In this document: in pieces, positions 1 through 6,646 of the stretch
Layout of the letters: each line of letters starts with the position of its first letter
Position numbering within the stretch: the stretch's first letter is position 1
Source of the DNA: DATDCV01 sp036524155
GTDB taxonomy: Bacteria; Verrucomicrobiota; Verrucomicrobiia; Limisphaerales; UBA8199
Reading direction: 5' to 3'
Length of the DNA: 8,263 nt
NCBI GenBank assembly: GCA_036524155.1
Contig: DATDCV010000124.1
Span: 1 to 8,263, forward strand
Program-made: the position numbers and the translations under genes
Notes under the pieces: model-generated
What the model was told of the DNA's origin: nothing
Seen by the model: the letters and a program-made list of their open reading frames with translations, nothing else
The model's database searches: none

Positions 1-1200
1 GCGCTGACCGACGAATCGGCCGGGAGTGGACGATGGCGTGCTGCCAGTGACCGTGTGCGGCGGTCCATATCCGAATTGGTAGGCGACATCAAAATCGTAT
101 CGTCGACCTCGGCGCCCCAGACCGGCTCCGATGAAGTGCCGGTCCATGTCCGCCGCCAGCGGCGAGTAGTAATCATCCGGGACCGAGTTTTCGCTGAACA
201 CGTAGCCGGCGCTAATATGCCAGTGGTTGTCGAAATATCGGGTCACCCCGAATTTATACATCCAACTGGTCTGCCATTCGAGGGTCACGGGCACGTTCTG
301 CCGGACCGGAAACGGCGCGGACTCCTGCTGGATGGTGACGGTGTCGAAGCTCCGCCAATCGGTGCAGTCCGCATCAAACTCCAGGTTCCATTTGGGCGTC
401 GGGCGCCACGACACTCCCACCACGGCGATCCACGGGAACGTGAAGTCCGCCTGGGCGTCCCGCTCCGTGGCGCCGATGATCGGTTGTTGCTCGATTTCCG
501 TGTGACCTTTCATGGTGACCAGCGACGAACTCCGAAAAGCGGCGCCGAACGATAGGTTCGCGTGCGGACGCCAGAGCACGCCCAGGTTGTAGCCCGCACT
601 CCAGCCGTCGCCGCTAAAACGAAAATGATTGGCAAAGGGCGTTTCCGTTCGGAGCAGGCCTTGTTCGAGGCTGATGTTGGCGTAGTTGACCGTCAAACCC
701 GCAGCCAGCGACAGACTCGGGGCCAGCTTCAGCGCCACCACCGGGTTGAACGTCAAATACGTCAGCGACGCCTCCGTCGCGACCGCCCGGAAGCCGGTGT
801 CCTGAGGCCAGCTCACACCCCCTCCGAAAGGGGCATACACGCCCGCGCCAAAACTCAGCGGCGAAGTCCCGGAAGCGTAGGTGGCAAACAACTGCGGCAC
901 TCCCGCCAGTTTGTTTTCGAGGTGAAAATGATTCGTGTTGGCAGGCGGCGGCGGAGTGAAACTCGGATCATAGTAGATACCGTAAAAGCCGCCGCGGAGT
1001 CCGATGCCGTCCAACTGAGCGATGCCGGCCGGGTTGTAGTAGATGGCGGAGGGATTGTCCACCGTCGCGGCGAACGCCTCACCCCGCGCGGTCGCAAACG
1101 CATCCTGGCTGGCGAGGCGCAGTCCGTTGGCCAGCAGCGTCAGCGGCGCGCCCCCTATGGCAACCGCGAGCAGGAGTCTCATCGCATCGCGTGATTTCAT
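1..1200 (-). CDS. FadL/OmpP1/TodX-family outer-membrane transport protein (partial, 3' end off window)
   Basis: The minus strand is open for 400 codons from an ATG at 1200-1198 to the left edge with no stop. The translation has an n-region with Lys/Arg, a hydrophobic stretch and a likely signal-peptidase site after about residue 24 (LLA|NG). It continues into the FadL signature: NGLRLASQDAF at about 25-35, then DNPSAIYYNPAGIAQLDG at about 48-65, with the NPAG motif at 56-59. The rest has the alternating, aromatic-rich pattern of an outer-membrane beta-barrel and ends near YQFGYGPPHTV. The family forms 14-strand barrels that let long-chain fatty acids or other hydrophobic molecules cross the outer membrane by diffusion; the substrate here cannot be told. 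Family members are usually about 400-450 residues, so probably only the last strand or strands are missing. No convincing Shine-Dalgarno precedes the start. The gene is divergent from the SGNH-fold gene at 1380, and a long inverted repeat lies between them. Confidence 0.9.
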   Translation of the reverse strand, partial: MKSRDAMRLLLAVAIGGAPLTLLANGLRLASQDAFATARGEAFAATVDNPSAIYYNPAGIAQLDGIGLRGGFYGIYYDPSFTPPPPANTNHFHLENKLAGVPQLFATYASGTSPLSFGAGVYAPFGGGVSWPQDTGFRAVATEASLTYLTFNPVVALKLAPSLSLAAGLTVNYANISLEQGLLRTETPFANHFRFSGDGWSAGYNLGVLWRPHANLSFGAAFRSSSLVTMKGHTEIEQQPIIGATERDAQADFTFPWIAVVGVSWRPTPKWNLEFDADCTDWRSFDTVTIQQESAPFPVRQNVPVTLEWQTSWMYKFGVTRYFDNHWHISAGYVFSENSVPDDYYSPLAADMDRHFIGAGLGRRGRRYDFDVAYQFGYGPPHTVTGSTPSSTPGRFVGQR

Positions 1201-1227
1201 CGGCACCGAGACCGGCTGGAAAGTACC

Positions 1228-1327
1228 CCTCAGTCTTGGGGCGGAGCGCCGATTTTTAATCGGCTTAAGCGCGCCGACGGCCGGGTGTAAGCCGAGTGCA
1301 ACTCGGCGCTCCGACCCGAGACTGAGG
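1228..1327. repeat. 100-bp imperfect inverted repeat (second repeat type) in the divergent intergenic region
   Basis: The outer arms 1228-1252 and 1303-1327 are complementary at 23 of 25 positions; one exception would be a T-G wobble. The core of the arms is GGAGCGCCGA against TCGGCGCTCC. After a symmetric 7 by 7 nt internal loop, the inner arms TCGGCTT (1260-1266) and AAGCCGA (1289-1295) pair again, leaving a 22-nt apical loop (1267-1288). The sequence differs from the 105-bp elements at 1437 and 6647. It lies 27 bp upstream of the fadL start and 52 bp upstream of the SGNH start, so it could affect promoters in both directions. It may equally be a passive dispersed repeat. Only one copy is visible here. 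Confidence 0.8.
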
Positions 1328-1379
1328 CGATACACTGGAAACAACTTTACTTTAGCGGGGCGCGATGCAGAGTGGCAAT

Positions 1380-2636
1380 ATGAAAGCGTTCGCGCGCTTC
1401 CTGCCGGCCAGGGCTGTTGACAAAGTAGCTGATCGCCGGCGCGCGGACTTCAGTCCGCAGCATTGTCCAAACGGCCCGCCCTACCCGAACGCTCCAGCCC
1501 TCAGTTGTCAGCCGTTGCTGCGGACTGAAGTCCGCGCGCCGTCCGTTACGAGCCGCCTCCGGCGACTTGGTTGCTTCTCCTGGCTGGGGACGCTGTTGCT
1601 GGGCCCGCTCCCGGCGCCCGCCGCCTTCAGCTCCCTTTACGTTTTCGGTGATGGCGTCTCGACGACCACGAACAACACGAACCCCTCAGTCGCCTACCTT
1701 TATTACGGCCATCGCTTTTGTAATGGCCGGGTCTGGATCGAGGTCCTCGCCGAGCGCCAGGGCCTGCCTTTTGACCACGATCGGAACTGGTCGTACTTTG
1801 GCCATTACAGCAGCGATCTGGTCGCCAACGTCAACCGCTTCACCGCGCCCGCCGATTCCACTACCGCCCTTTTCGTCGTCTGGGTGAGCGACGCCGATTT
1901 TGTTTATGTCCTCAACCATATCGACCCGCCTTACACCACCAACGCCAGTCTGGCTGCCTGGACAGCCGCCATTAACCAATCCCTTGCCAACCATCTTCAG
2001 GCGATCCAGACCCTTTACGCCAAGGGCGCCCGCACTTTCCTCCTGCCCAATGCCGTCGACCTCTCCAAGGTTCCGTATTTTGCCTATCTGGTTCCGTCGG
2101 ACCGCAGCTTCGTTCGCCAGCGTGTGATCGATTTCAACGCCGGCTTCGCCGCCATCCTGAGCCAGGCTGAAACCGCGCTGCCTGGCCTCACGATTATCGT
2201 CCCGGACTTCTTTGCACTGCTCGATGAGATGTCGGCCCGCCCGGCCGATTTCGGCATGGTTCATCCCGGCATCGACGCGGTCGATGACTCCGCGCTCGCC
2301 GACAAATCCCTCAACGGTGCGGGCACAAATTATCTCTTTTGGGACTACCTGGATCCCACCGCGATGGGCCATGCGCGGATGGCCGACGTGGCTCAGCAGT
2401 TGCTCGCGCCCGCCACGATCACCAAACTCACCCTGCTGGATGCCGCCGCCAGCCTGGATCTGGCAAATGTTCCCGTCGGCCGTAACGGCTTCCTCGACGC
2501 CACCGCGGATCTCCTCCACTGGAACCCCCTCCAGGACGTGACGAGCACCAATCCGGTGCAATCGCTCCTCATTCCCTCGTCGGCTCCGCTTCAATTCTAC
2601 CGCCTGAGGTTTCCCTTCTCCTGGTCCTGGCCATAG
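1380..2636 (+). CDS. Exported SGNH/GDSL-fold protein, probably catalytically inactive
   Basis: An ATG at 1380 (418 residues) is chosen because a weak GAGTGG lies just upstream; an in-frame ATG at 1365 is the alternative. A good signal peptide is delayed to about residues 58-82 (SRLRRLG, hydrophobic CFSWLGTLLLG, PAPAA|FSS). The 35 codons before it (20-54) are a palindromic repeat element. The mature part matches the plant/bacterial GDSL-lipase layout. Block I is YVFGDGVSTTTNN at about 87-99, where the family has FGDSLSDTGN. The block III position is VVWVSDADF at about 166-174, usually WxGANDF. Block V is FWDYLDPTAMGH at about 320-331, usually FWDxxHPTxxxH. The nucleophile Ser is therefore Gly92, the oxyanion Asn is Ala172 and the catalytic His is Asp325; Asp322 and a trailing His331 remain. 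A C-terminal beta-type domain ends in FYRLRF (406-411). Esterase activity is unlikely; glycan binding or a structural role is possible but unproven. Confidence 0.8.
   Translation: MKAFARFLPARAVDKVADRRRADFSPQHCPNGPPYPNAPALSCQPLLRTEVRAPSVTSRLRRLGCFSWLGTLLLGPLPAPAAFSSLYVFGDGVSTTTNNTNPSVAYLYYGHRFCNGRVWIEVLAERQGLPFDHDRNWSYFGHYSSDLVANVNRFTAPADSTTALFVVWVSDADFVYVLNHIDPPYTTNASLAAWTAAINQSLANHLQAIQTLYAKGARTFLLPNAVDLSKVPYFAYLVPSDRSFVRQRVIDFNAGFAAILSQAETALPGLTIIVPDFFALLDEMSARPADFGMVHPGIDAVDDSALADKSLNGAGTNYLFWDYLDPTAMGHARMADVAQQLLAPATITKLTLLDAAASLDLANVPVGRNGFLDATADLLHWNPLQDVTSTNPVQSLLIPSSAPLQFYRLRFPFSWSWP
1437..1541. mobile_element. 105-bp palindromic repeat element, copy 1 (inside the SGNH reading frame)
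   Basis: Perfect 24-bp terminal inverted repeats at 1437-1460 and 1518-1541 flank a 57-bp interior. Each arm contains the core GCGGACTTCAGTCCGC (or its complement), which can itself fold as a 6-bp stem with a TTCA loop. Copy 2 at 6647-6751 has identical arms and the same interior length. The element carries no protein gene of its own, which suggests a MITE-like or REP/RAYT-like non-autonomous repeat; no transposase is in the window and no clear target-site duplication is visible. It lies wholly within the reading frame of the SGNH protein and supplies 35 codons without a stop. Confidence 0.8.
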
Positions 2637-2840
2637 GAGGGCATTCTCACTGTCACTGAACCAGGTCCGGTCTGGCAGGTGGCGAAGCCCTCAGAGCGGT
2701 GCTGGTCACGGAAATGCCGTGATGGCCCTGGACGCGCCGAACGTGAACCCCTCGTCCGCCGAGACTTGCGCCGCCTGCACAAGCATGGAACACTAACGCG
2801 CCGTTTGACTCGACCTCAGAGCAGGTCAAATATTCAATGC
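2637..2840. other. Gene-free spacer upstream of sufD
   Basis: The 204 bp between the SGNH stop and the chosen sufD start hold no convincing gene. The sufD frame stays open leftward to an ATG at 2679, but that 54-residue extension is Arg-rich and has no counterpart in the SufD family. A small stem (TCACGG 2706-2711 with CCGTGA 2717-2722) has no T-tract, so it is not a good terminator. TTGACT at 2805-2810 looks like a -35 box and is followed by an AT-rich patch (2828-2836) without a good -10 match. If it were a promoter, the transcript would begin within a few bases of the sufD ATG. Confidence 0.5.
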
Positions 2841-4193
2841 ATGGCTAAAACCGTGGAAAAACCGTCCGTAGGGACAACTGAATCTCACCTGGAGAAGTTC
2901 GAGCGCTTCGAAAGAGAAGCGCAGCAGCCCGGGTGGGTGTTTCCCTTGCGCAAAGCAGGCGTTTCTCGTTTCGCCGAGCAGGGTTTCCCCACGCTCCAGG
3001 ATGAGGATTGGCGGTTTACGAATGTGGGCGCTATTGCCAAGCTGCCGTTCAAGCCGGTATTCCAGGCTCCGGCCCGGCACGGCATCAAGCCGGAAGACCT
3101 GGCGCGTTTTACGTTCGGGAGCCTGGCCGCACACCGGTTGGTGTTCATCAACGGCCACTTCGCGCCCGAGTTGTCTTCTCCCGCGCCCGTGGGGTTTACG
3201 GCAGAAAGTCTGGCCGGGGCCATGGCCGTCAACTCGTCGTTGCTGCAGGATAACTTTGGAAGACAAGCGCAGACCGATAACAGCCCGTTCACGTCCCTCA
3301 ACACGGCTTTTTTCCAGGACGGCGCCTTCATTCATATCCCCGCTGGCCGCGCCGTCGAAACACCGATTCATCTGTTACACATTGCCACACTCAAGGAGAG
3401 CGGGGCCACGGCGAGCCCGCGCAACCTGATTCTGGTGGAGCAACAGAGCCGGGCCACGATTCTCGAAAGCTATGTTTCGACGGCCCAGGCCGCTTCTTTC
3501 ACCAACACGGTTTCTGAGGTGGTGGTCGGCGATGGCGCGGTCTTCGAGCACTGCAAATTCCAGGACGAGAGCGCGGGCGCGTTCCACATATCAGCGCTGC
3601 ACGCCCGCCTGGGGAGCGGTTCGAATTTCATTTCGCACTCGATTGCCACCGGCGCGAAGCTTTCGCGAAACAACATCCGGACGGTGCTGGCGGGGGAGGG
3701 CTTGGATTGCGTGCTCAATGGGCTTTACCTGACGCGCGGCGACCAACTGGCGGATCACCACATGGTGGTTGAGCACGCCCAACCGCACTGCAACAGCCAC
3801 GAATACTACAACGGCATTCTCGACGGCCGGTCCAAAGGCGTCTTCCATGGGCGCATCCTGGTTCGACAGGCGGCCCAAAAAACCGACGCCAAGCAAACCA
3901 ACAAAAACCTCCTGCTTTCCGAAGACGCCACGGTCGATACCAAACCGCAACTCGAGATTTACGCCGACGATGTCAAGTGCACCCATGGCGCTACCGTCGG
4001 GCAATTGAACGAGGAATCGGTTTTCTATCTGCGCGCGCGGGGCATTGGCGCGGAGACCGCCCGCCGTATTTTGATCCACGCTTTTGCGGCAGAGATCACC
4101 GAGCGCATCCGGTGCGCCCCTGCCCGCGAAGAGCTGGATCGGCTGCTTTGGGAACGGCTGGAGGCTAATCCGCATGTGGCGGAACAGCGCTGA
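2841..4193 (+). CDS. sufD: SufD, Fe-S cluster assembly scaffold subunit
   Basis: The protein is 450 residues counting from ATG 2841, which matches SufD length and puts the family's N-terminal helical region (ESHLEKFERFEREAQQPGW, about 14-32) at the start. The PTLQDEDWRFTNV segment (about 50-62) is the SufD-type N-terminal motif. The C-terminal two thirds are the SufB/SufD beta-helix: GLYLTRGDQLADHH (294-307), HCNSHEYYNGILDGRSKG (316-333), and DDVKCTHGATVGQL (376-389) with Cys380 and His382 at the positions implicated at the SufB-SufD interface. It ends with ESVFYLRARGI (392-402). SufD acts in the cytosol as part of SufBC2D, where clusters are assembled. It is first in a plus-strand run with sufU 10 bp downstream. 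No Shine-Dalgarno is obvious. Its usual partner genes sufB and sufC are not adjacent. Confidence 0.95.
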   Translation: MAKTVEKPSVGTTESHLEKFERFEREAQQPGWVFPLRKAGVSRFAEQGFPTLQDEDWRFTNVGAIAKLPFKPVFQAPARHGIKPEDLARFTFGSLAAHRLVFINGHFAPELSSPAPVGFTAESLAGAMAVNSSLLQDNFGRQAQTDNSPFTSLNTAFFQDGAFIHIPAGRAVETPIHLLHIATLKESGATASPRNLILVEQQSRATILESYVSTAQAASFTNTVSEVVVGDGAVFEHCKFQDESAGAFHISALHARLGSGSNFISHSIATGAKLSRNNIRTVLAGEGLDCVLNGLYLTRGDQLADHHMVVEHAQPHCNSHEYYNGILDGRSKGVFHGRILVRQAAQKTDAKQTNKNLLLSEDATVDTKPQLEIYADDVKCTHGATVGQLNEESVFYLRARGIGAETARRILIHAFAAEITERIRCAPAREELDRLLWERLEANPHVAEQR

Positions 4194-4203
4194 GCGGACC
4201 ACA

Positions 4204-4662
4204 ATGTTCGACGACCTTTCTGACCTCTACCAGCAGGTGATCCTCGATCACTGCAAGCACCCGCGCAACTTTCACGAACTGACCGCCCCGACGTGCTCGG
4301 CGCAAGGGAACAACCCGCTTTGTGGCGACCAACTAAAGCTCTTCCTGTCACTCGAAGGCGACACCGTGAAGGAAGCCAGTTTTATCGGCTCGGGGTGCTG
4401 CATCTCGAAAGCGTCCGCCTCCCTCCTGACCGAGAGCGTCAAGGGCAAAACCAGGGCCGAGCTGCAGCAAATGTTCGCGCAGGTTCACGAGATGGTCACC
4501 ACCGGCAAACTCCAGGGCGAGGTGGGAAAGCTCGCGGTCTTTGCCGGGGTTTACAGGTTCCCCGCGCGTGTCAAATGCGCGATCCTCGCCTGGCACGCCC
4601 TGATGGCGGCGCTCAAGGGCGAAGCCAGCAAACCAGTCACTACCGAAACGGAAGACATGTAG
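4204..4662 (+). CDS. sufU: SufU, zinc-dependent sulfur transfer / NifU-like scaffold protein
   Basis: The protein is 153 residues. The start at 4204 gives the family N-terminus MFDDLSDLYQQVILDHCKHP and lies 10 bp after the sufD stop, so co-transcription is very likely. The conserved ligands are visible: Cys40 and Asp42 in GNNPLCGDQL, Cys65 (next to Cys66) in IGSGCCISKASASLLTE, and Cys125 in ARVKCAILAW. The spacing between the second and third Cys regions includes the insertion that separates SufU from IscU. In characterised SufU these residues bind zinc, and a Cys accepts persulfide sulfur from SufS. The presence of sufS in the same run fits this partnership. The double Cys at 65-66 replaces the more usual Cys-Ala; whether it matters is unknown. 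Confidence 0.95.
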   Translation: MFDDLSDLYQQVILDHCKHPRNFHELTAPTCSAQGNNPLCGDQLKLFLSLEGDTVKEASFIGSGCCISKASASLLTESVKGKTRAELQQMFAQVHEMVTTGKLQGEVGKLAVFAGVYRFPARVKCAILAWHALMAALKGEASKPVTTETEDM

Positions 4663-4696
4663 GCTGCCGCCTAATCCTGGAATGCCTGTTGACCGG

Positions 4697-4719
4697 GGCC
4701 TCGGTTCTGAACCCGGGCC
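4697..4719. other. Imperfect stem-loop in the sufU-sufT gap
   Basis: GGCC (4697-4700) pairs with GGCC (4716-4719), and GGTT (4703-4706) pairs with AACC (4710-4713) around a CTG loop, with a T-G wobble and a C-C mismatch between the two stems. No T-tract follows, so a classical intrinsic terminator is not supported. It could be an RNA-processing or partial-termination hairpin separating sufDU from sufTS, or chance in GC-rich sequence. Confidence 0.3.
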
Positions 4720-4726
4720 TGGCTAC

Positions 4727-4755
4727 GCGACAGAAAGCCCTTCGTCGGCTATATT
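4727..4755 (+). promoter_or_regulatory. Candidate sigma-70 promoter for sufT-sufS
   Basis: GCGACA (4727-4732, 4 of 6 against TTGACA) is followed after exactly 17 bp by TATATT (4750-4755, 5 of 6 against TATAAT). Transcription would begin near 4762, just ahead of the sufT ATG at 4770, giving a very short leader. The 107-bp gap between sufU and sufT is wide for a tight operon, which makes an internal promoter plausible. The match is by eye only. Confidence 0.35.
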
Positions 4756-4769
4756 GGCGATGAACATTT

Positions 4770-5318
4770 ATGAACAGCAGTGATCCGATTACGCTAACCC
4801 GCGACGTCGACGCCGCCGTCATCCCGGTCGGCTCGAAAGTTACCCTGCAAAAGGGAGAACAGGCTTACATCAGCCAGTCCCTCGGCGGCAGCTACACCGT
4901 CGTGGTCAACGGCAACATGTTTCGCATCGAAGGGTCGGATGCGGATGCGCTCGGCCTGCAACCGGAAGCCAAGGCCGCCTCCACTGGCGCGCCAGTGACG
5001 CAGGAGCGTTTGGAGAAGGAGATTTGGATCCAGATGCGCTCGTGCTACGACCCGGAGATCCCCGTTAATATCGTCGATCTCGGATTGATTTATGATTGTC
5101 ACCTCACCCCGCTGGGGGTGTCCAGCTACAAGGTGGACGTGAAGATGACACTCACCGCACCCGGTTGTGGCATGGGCCCGATGCTGGCGCAAGACGTGCA
5201 AAACCGTGTGCTCGGTCTCGAAGGCGTTGACGACGTGTCGGTCGAACTCGTTTGGGATCCGCCGTGGAACCAGGCGATGATGTCCGAGGCCGCCAAACTC
5301 CAACTCGGGCTCATGTAA
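4770..5318 (+). CDS. sufT: SufT, MIP18/DUF59-family Fe-S maturation factor
   Basis: The protein is 182 residues, the normal length for SufT. The N-terminal part (about 1-62) is the small beta domain found in SufT but not in shorter DUF59 proteins, including VIPVGSKVTLQKGEQAYISQSLGGSYTV. From about 78 the DUF59/MIP18 domain follows, with DPEIPVNIVDLGLIY (94-108), the key Cys133 in TAPGCGMG (129-136) and LVWDPPW (160-166). SufT proteins help deliver or mature Fe-S clusters in client proteins, acting after the SufBCD scaffold. The start is set by ATG 4770, because the upstream frame does not add family sequence. An overlapping out-of-frame ATG lies 10 bp upstream. The gene is 107 bp after sufU and 31 bp before sufS, consistent with one transcription unit or with a sufTS sub-unit driven from 4727-4755. 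Confidence 0.93.
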   Translation: MNSSDPITLTRDVDAAVIPVGSKVTLQKGEQAYISQSLGGSYTVVVNGNMFRIEGSDADALGLQPEAKAASTGAPVTQERLEKEIWIQMRSCYDPEIPVNIVDLGLIYDCHLTPLGVSSYKVDVKMTLTAPGCGMGPMLAQDVQNRVLGLEGVDDVSVELVWDPPWNQAMMSEAAKLQLGLM

Positions 5319-5349
5319 ATCTGCCGTATTCACCAATCCCGAGAACCGG

Positions 5350-6615
5350 ATGATCACCGAGACTCCCGCCCGACCCCGCGCAACCGGACTTTTCGATCCC
5401 GCCAGGATTCGTTCTGACTTCCCGATCCTGCACCAGCACGTCCATGGCAAACCGCTGATCTATTTCGACAATGCGGCCACCACCCAGAAACCGCGACCCG
5501 TGCTCGACGCGCTGCGGCATTACTACGAACACGACAACGCCAACGTCCATCGCGGGATCCACGAGTTGAGCAACCGCGCCACTTCTGCCTACGAGGCTGC
5601 CCGCACCCGCGCCGCGAAATTCATCAACGCCCGCAGTGCCGATGAGATCATCTTCACGCGGGGCACGACCGAAGGCGTCAATCTGGTCGCGCAAGCCTGG
5701 GGCTCGAAGTTCATCCAGCGAGGCGACCGGATCCTGCTGACCGAAATGGAGCACCACAGCAATATTGTGCCGTGGCAACTCCTGGCTGAGCGCACGGGCG
5801 CCACGCTAACTTTCCTTCCGATCACCGGCGACATCGGCCTCCTCGACTTGAACCGGCTGGACGAATGGCTGACCCGCGAGGTCAAGCTGTTCGGGCTGAC
5901 TCACATCTCCAATTCCCTGGGCACCATCAACCCGGTGGCCGAACTGTGCGCGCGGGCGCGCAAGCTCGGCGTCACGACGCTGGTCGACGCCGCGCAAAGC
6001 GCCGGACACCGGCCGTTGGACGTGCAGGAGATCGGTTGCGATTTCCTCGCGTTTTCGGGCCATAAAATGTGCGGCCCCACCGGCATCGGCGTCTTGTACG
6101 CGCGGGCCGAGGCCCTCGAAACCATGCCTCCCTACCAGGGCGGCGGCGAAATGATTCTCAGCGTCGAATTCCAGAAGAGCACGTGGAAAAGCGGGCCGCA
6201 CAAGTTCGAGGCCGGCACGCCGGACATCTCGGGCGCGATCGGTCTGCATGCGGCGATGGATTACCTGGACCACATCGGCCGGAACCGCATCGCCGAACAT
6301 GACCAGGAGATGGGCGCGTATGCGTACGCCAGACTATCCCGCCTGCAAGGGGGTATCCGGCTGTTCGGACCCCATATCGGGCGGGCGGGGCTCGTGAGCT
6401 TTCTCCTGCGGGAGATCCACGCGCACGACGTCGTGACGGTTGCCGACCAATGGGGCGTCGCGCTGCGCGGTGGCCACCACTGCAATCAGCCCCTGATGCA
6501 CAAGCTCGGGGTCGAGTCCACCGCCCGGGCGAGCTTCTATTTCTACAACACGCGCGACGAGATCGACCGCTTTGCTGAAGTGCTGACGGAGATTCAAAAG
6601 TTTTTCGGAACGTAA
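5350..6615 (+). CDS. sufS: SufS, PLP-dependent cysteine desulfurase (group II)
   Basis: The protein is 421 residues, slightly longer than the usual ~405-415. It starts at ATG 5350 with a weak GAG upstream. It opens with IRSDFPIL and the family motif YFDNAATTQKPRPV (38-51). His135-His136 in EMEHHSNIVPW provide the residue that stacks on the cofactor. Asp213 and Gln216 lie in LVDAAQSAGH, and the Schiff-base Lys239 lies in FSGHKMCGPTGIGVLY. The mobile catalytic Cys378 is in the short RGGHHCNQPLM loop typical of group II (SufS-type) enzymes, not the long loop of IscS/NifS. Arg393 in TARASFYFYNT binds the substrate carboxylate. The enzyme converts cysteine to alanine and passes persulfide sulfur, here most likely to SufU. 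It is the last gene of the suf run; a palindromic element begins 31 bp after its stop. Confidence 0.97.
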   Translation: MITETPARPRATGLFDPARIRSDFPILHQHVHGKPLIYFDNAATTQKPRPVLDALRHYYEHDNANVHRGIHELSNRATSAYEAARTRAAKFINARSADEIIFTRGTTEGVNLVAQAWGSKFIQRGDRILLTEMEHHSNIVPWQLLAERTGATLTFLPITGDIGLLDLNRLDEWLTREVKLFGLTHISNSLGTINPVAELCARARKLGVTTLVDAAQSAGHRPLDVQEIGCDFLAFSGHKMCGPTGIGVLYARAEALETMPPYQGGGEMILSVEFQKSTWKSGPHKFEAGTPDISGAIGLHAAMDYLDHIGRNRIAEHDQEMGAYAYARLSRLQGGIRLFGPHIGRAGLVSFLLREIHAHDVVTVADQWGVALRGGHHCNQPLMHKLGVESTARASFYFYNTRDEIDRFAEVLTEIQKFFGT

Positions 6616-6646
6616 CGGCAAGGTCCGCCCGCTGCTGCGGCGTGGT

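Noticed and set aside
55..1194. Plus-strand open frames of up to 210 codons across the first 1.2 kb
   Set aside because: They are Arg-rich, match no family and lie opposite the clear FadL coding frame on the minus strand; they are shadows of a GC-rich gene.
1686..2594. Minus-strand open frame of 302 codons opposite the SGNH gene
   Set aside because: It has no recognisable motif, while the plus strand carries an export signal and SGNH blocks; it is an antisense shadow.
2679..2840. N-terminal extension of sufD to ATG 2679
   Set aside because: The extra 54 residues are Arg-rich and unlike SufD, and the normal SufD length and N-terminal motif are obtained from ATG 2841.
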